From CAVRQM01 sp963723455 (GTDB lineage Bacteria; Pseudomonadota; Alphaproteobacteria; Acetobacterales; Acetobacteraceae): 64,000 nucleotides of DNA. Positions 63,592-64,000 of the stretch are shown here, one piece after another; the stretch's first letter is position 1, and the number at the start of each line of letters is the position of its first letter. The translations under genes and the position numbers were made by a program. The DNA lies in the NCBI GenBank assembly GCA_963723455.1, contig CAVRQM010000003.1, positions 248,001 to 312,000 of the forward strand, given 5' to 3'. The notes below the pieces were generated by a model. It searched no databases. It saw nothing but the letters and a program-made list of their open reading frames with translations, and had not been told where the DNA came from.

Positions 63592-64000
63592 ATGGGAGAC
63601 CTCGTGCTGACGAGGTTTCCGGATGCCGTCCCATCGCTGATCGACCACATCGCTGCACGTGAGGACCCGCGTCAGTCCTGGAAGTGCTGTTTCCCGTGCC
63701 GGGGAGCCTGCTGCTCGTGTTCTGCGGCACGCTGGCCGGGGCGGAAGACGTCGTGGAGATCAGGCGCTGGGGCCAGATGCATCAGGAGTTCTTGCGCCGC
63801 CTGCTGCCCTACAAGGCGGGGGTTCCCAGCCACGACACCCTCAACGATGTCATCAACGCCATCGACGGCGCTCTCTTCGCACAATGCTGCATTGCCGGGG
63901 TCGACGGCCTGCGCGCCCCGGCTCCGGCCTGTGCCGCACCGCCCGAGATCGTCGCCATCGACGGCAAGACCTCGCGGCGCACCCACGACCGCCGCCGCGA
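63592..64000 (+). mobile_element. ISAs1-family transposase, 5' part; runs off the right edge
   Basis: From ATG 63592: RFPDAVPSLIDHIAAREDPR, then after a one-base shift near 63682 VLFPVPGSLLLVFCGTLAGA, then EDVVEIRRWGQMHQEFLRRL, VPSHDTLNDVINAID and EIVAIDGKTSRRTHDRR. The last contains the first catalytic Asp of the ISAs1 (H-repeat) DDE transposase. The N-terminal DDE_Tnp_ISAS1 domain is thus present and the catalytic part lies beyond the window. The left inverted repeat is not obvious in 63540-63590. The frame break may be an error or a decayed copy. Confidence 0.85.

Overview
The window is GC-rich DNA (roughly 70% by eye), almost fully coding on both strands, with frequent 4-base ATGA/GTGA overlaps between genes. 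Gene content points to an alphaproteobacterium, most likely an Acetobacteraceae-like member of the Rhodospirillales. The signs are a 26-residue PqqA of the Gluconobacter type, a complete pqqA-B-C-D-E run, sdhCDAB, a cpa/tad pilus locus, neighbouring ubiA/rsmE/gshA, and truB-rpsO-pnp. Family placement is inference; the sequence has no rRNA or tRNA to confirm it.

Layout. 1-5 kb: the tail of a cluster that looks like the accessory end of a soluble di-iron (propane-type) monooxygenase operon, with a DUF59-like protein, a BLUF blue-light sensor, a divergent GroEL and a sigma-54 activator. 5-10 kb: a lytic transglycosylase/SPOR lipoprotein, a cupin, a two-gene polysaccharide-export ABC transporter and a PLP decarboxylase. 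10-20 kb (minus strand): a full Tad/Flp pilus operon from two Flp pilins through CpaA, CpaB, CpaC, a CpaD-like lipoprotein, TadZ, TadA, TadB, TadC and TadD to a TadE-like protein, preceded by a small lytic transglycosylase. 21-25 kb: a D-2-hydroxyacid dehydrogenase, asd and an AT-richer insert with an SGNH-hydrolase-like gene. 25-29 kb: sdhC-sdhD-sdhA-[DUF29]-sdhB and a protein phosphatase. 29.8-36 kb: a methyltransferase and ubiA facing rsmE and gshA, then a SARP/TolB/TPR regulator. 36-40 kb: truB, rpsO, pnp. 39.7-45.7 kb: a flavin oxidoreductase, ACP, FabF-like ketosynthase, type III polyketide synthase, MltG and a PhzF-family enzyme. 45.8-50 kb: a peptide/nickel-type ABC importer on the minus strand. 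50-55 kb: an OFA-type MFS carrier divergent from pqqABCDE. 55-61.5 kb: iolC(DUF2090)-iolD-iolB-iolA for inositol breakdown. 61.5-63.5 kb: a LysR regulator and trxB. The right edge enters an ISAs1-type transposase.

How the genes work together: PQQ made here would serve quinoprotein dehydrogenases encoded elsewhere. The iol genes would feed acetyl-CoA and malonate-semialdehyde-derived carbon to the TCA cycle, where sdh acts. The left cluster suggests growth on short alkanes or ketones, with an unexpected light-sensor gene.

The dominant oddity is the number of single-base frame breaks. About twenty-five otherwise well-conserved genes, including core ones (ubiA, rsmE, truB, trxB, pqqB, pqqC, pqqE, iolC), are split into two or more frames, and the family sequence resumes exactly after a shift of one or two bases. 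Long genes such as groEL, sdhA, pnp and asd are intact. Uncorrected indels in GC-rich sequence are the simplest explanation, so gene spans below are given for the reconstructed gene and the breaks are noted in each entry.
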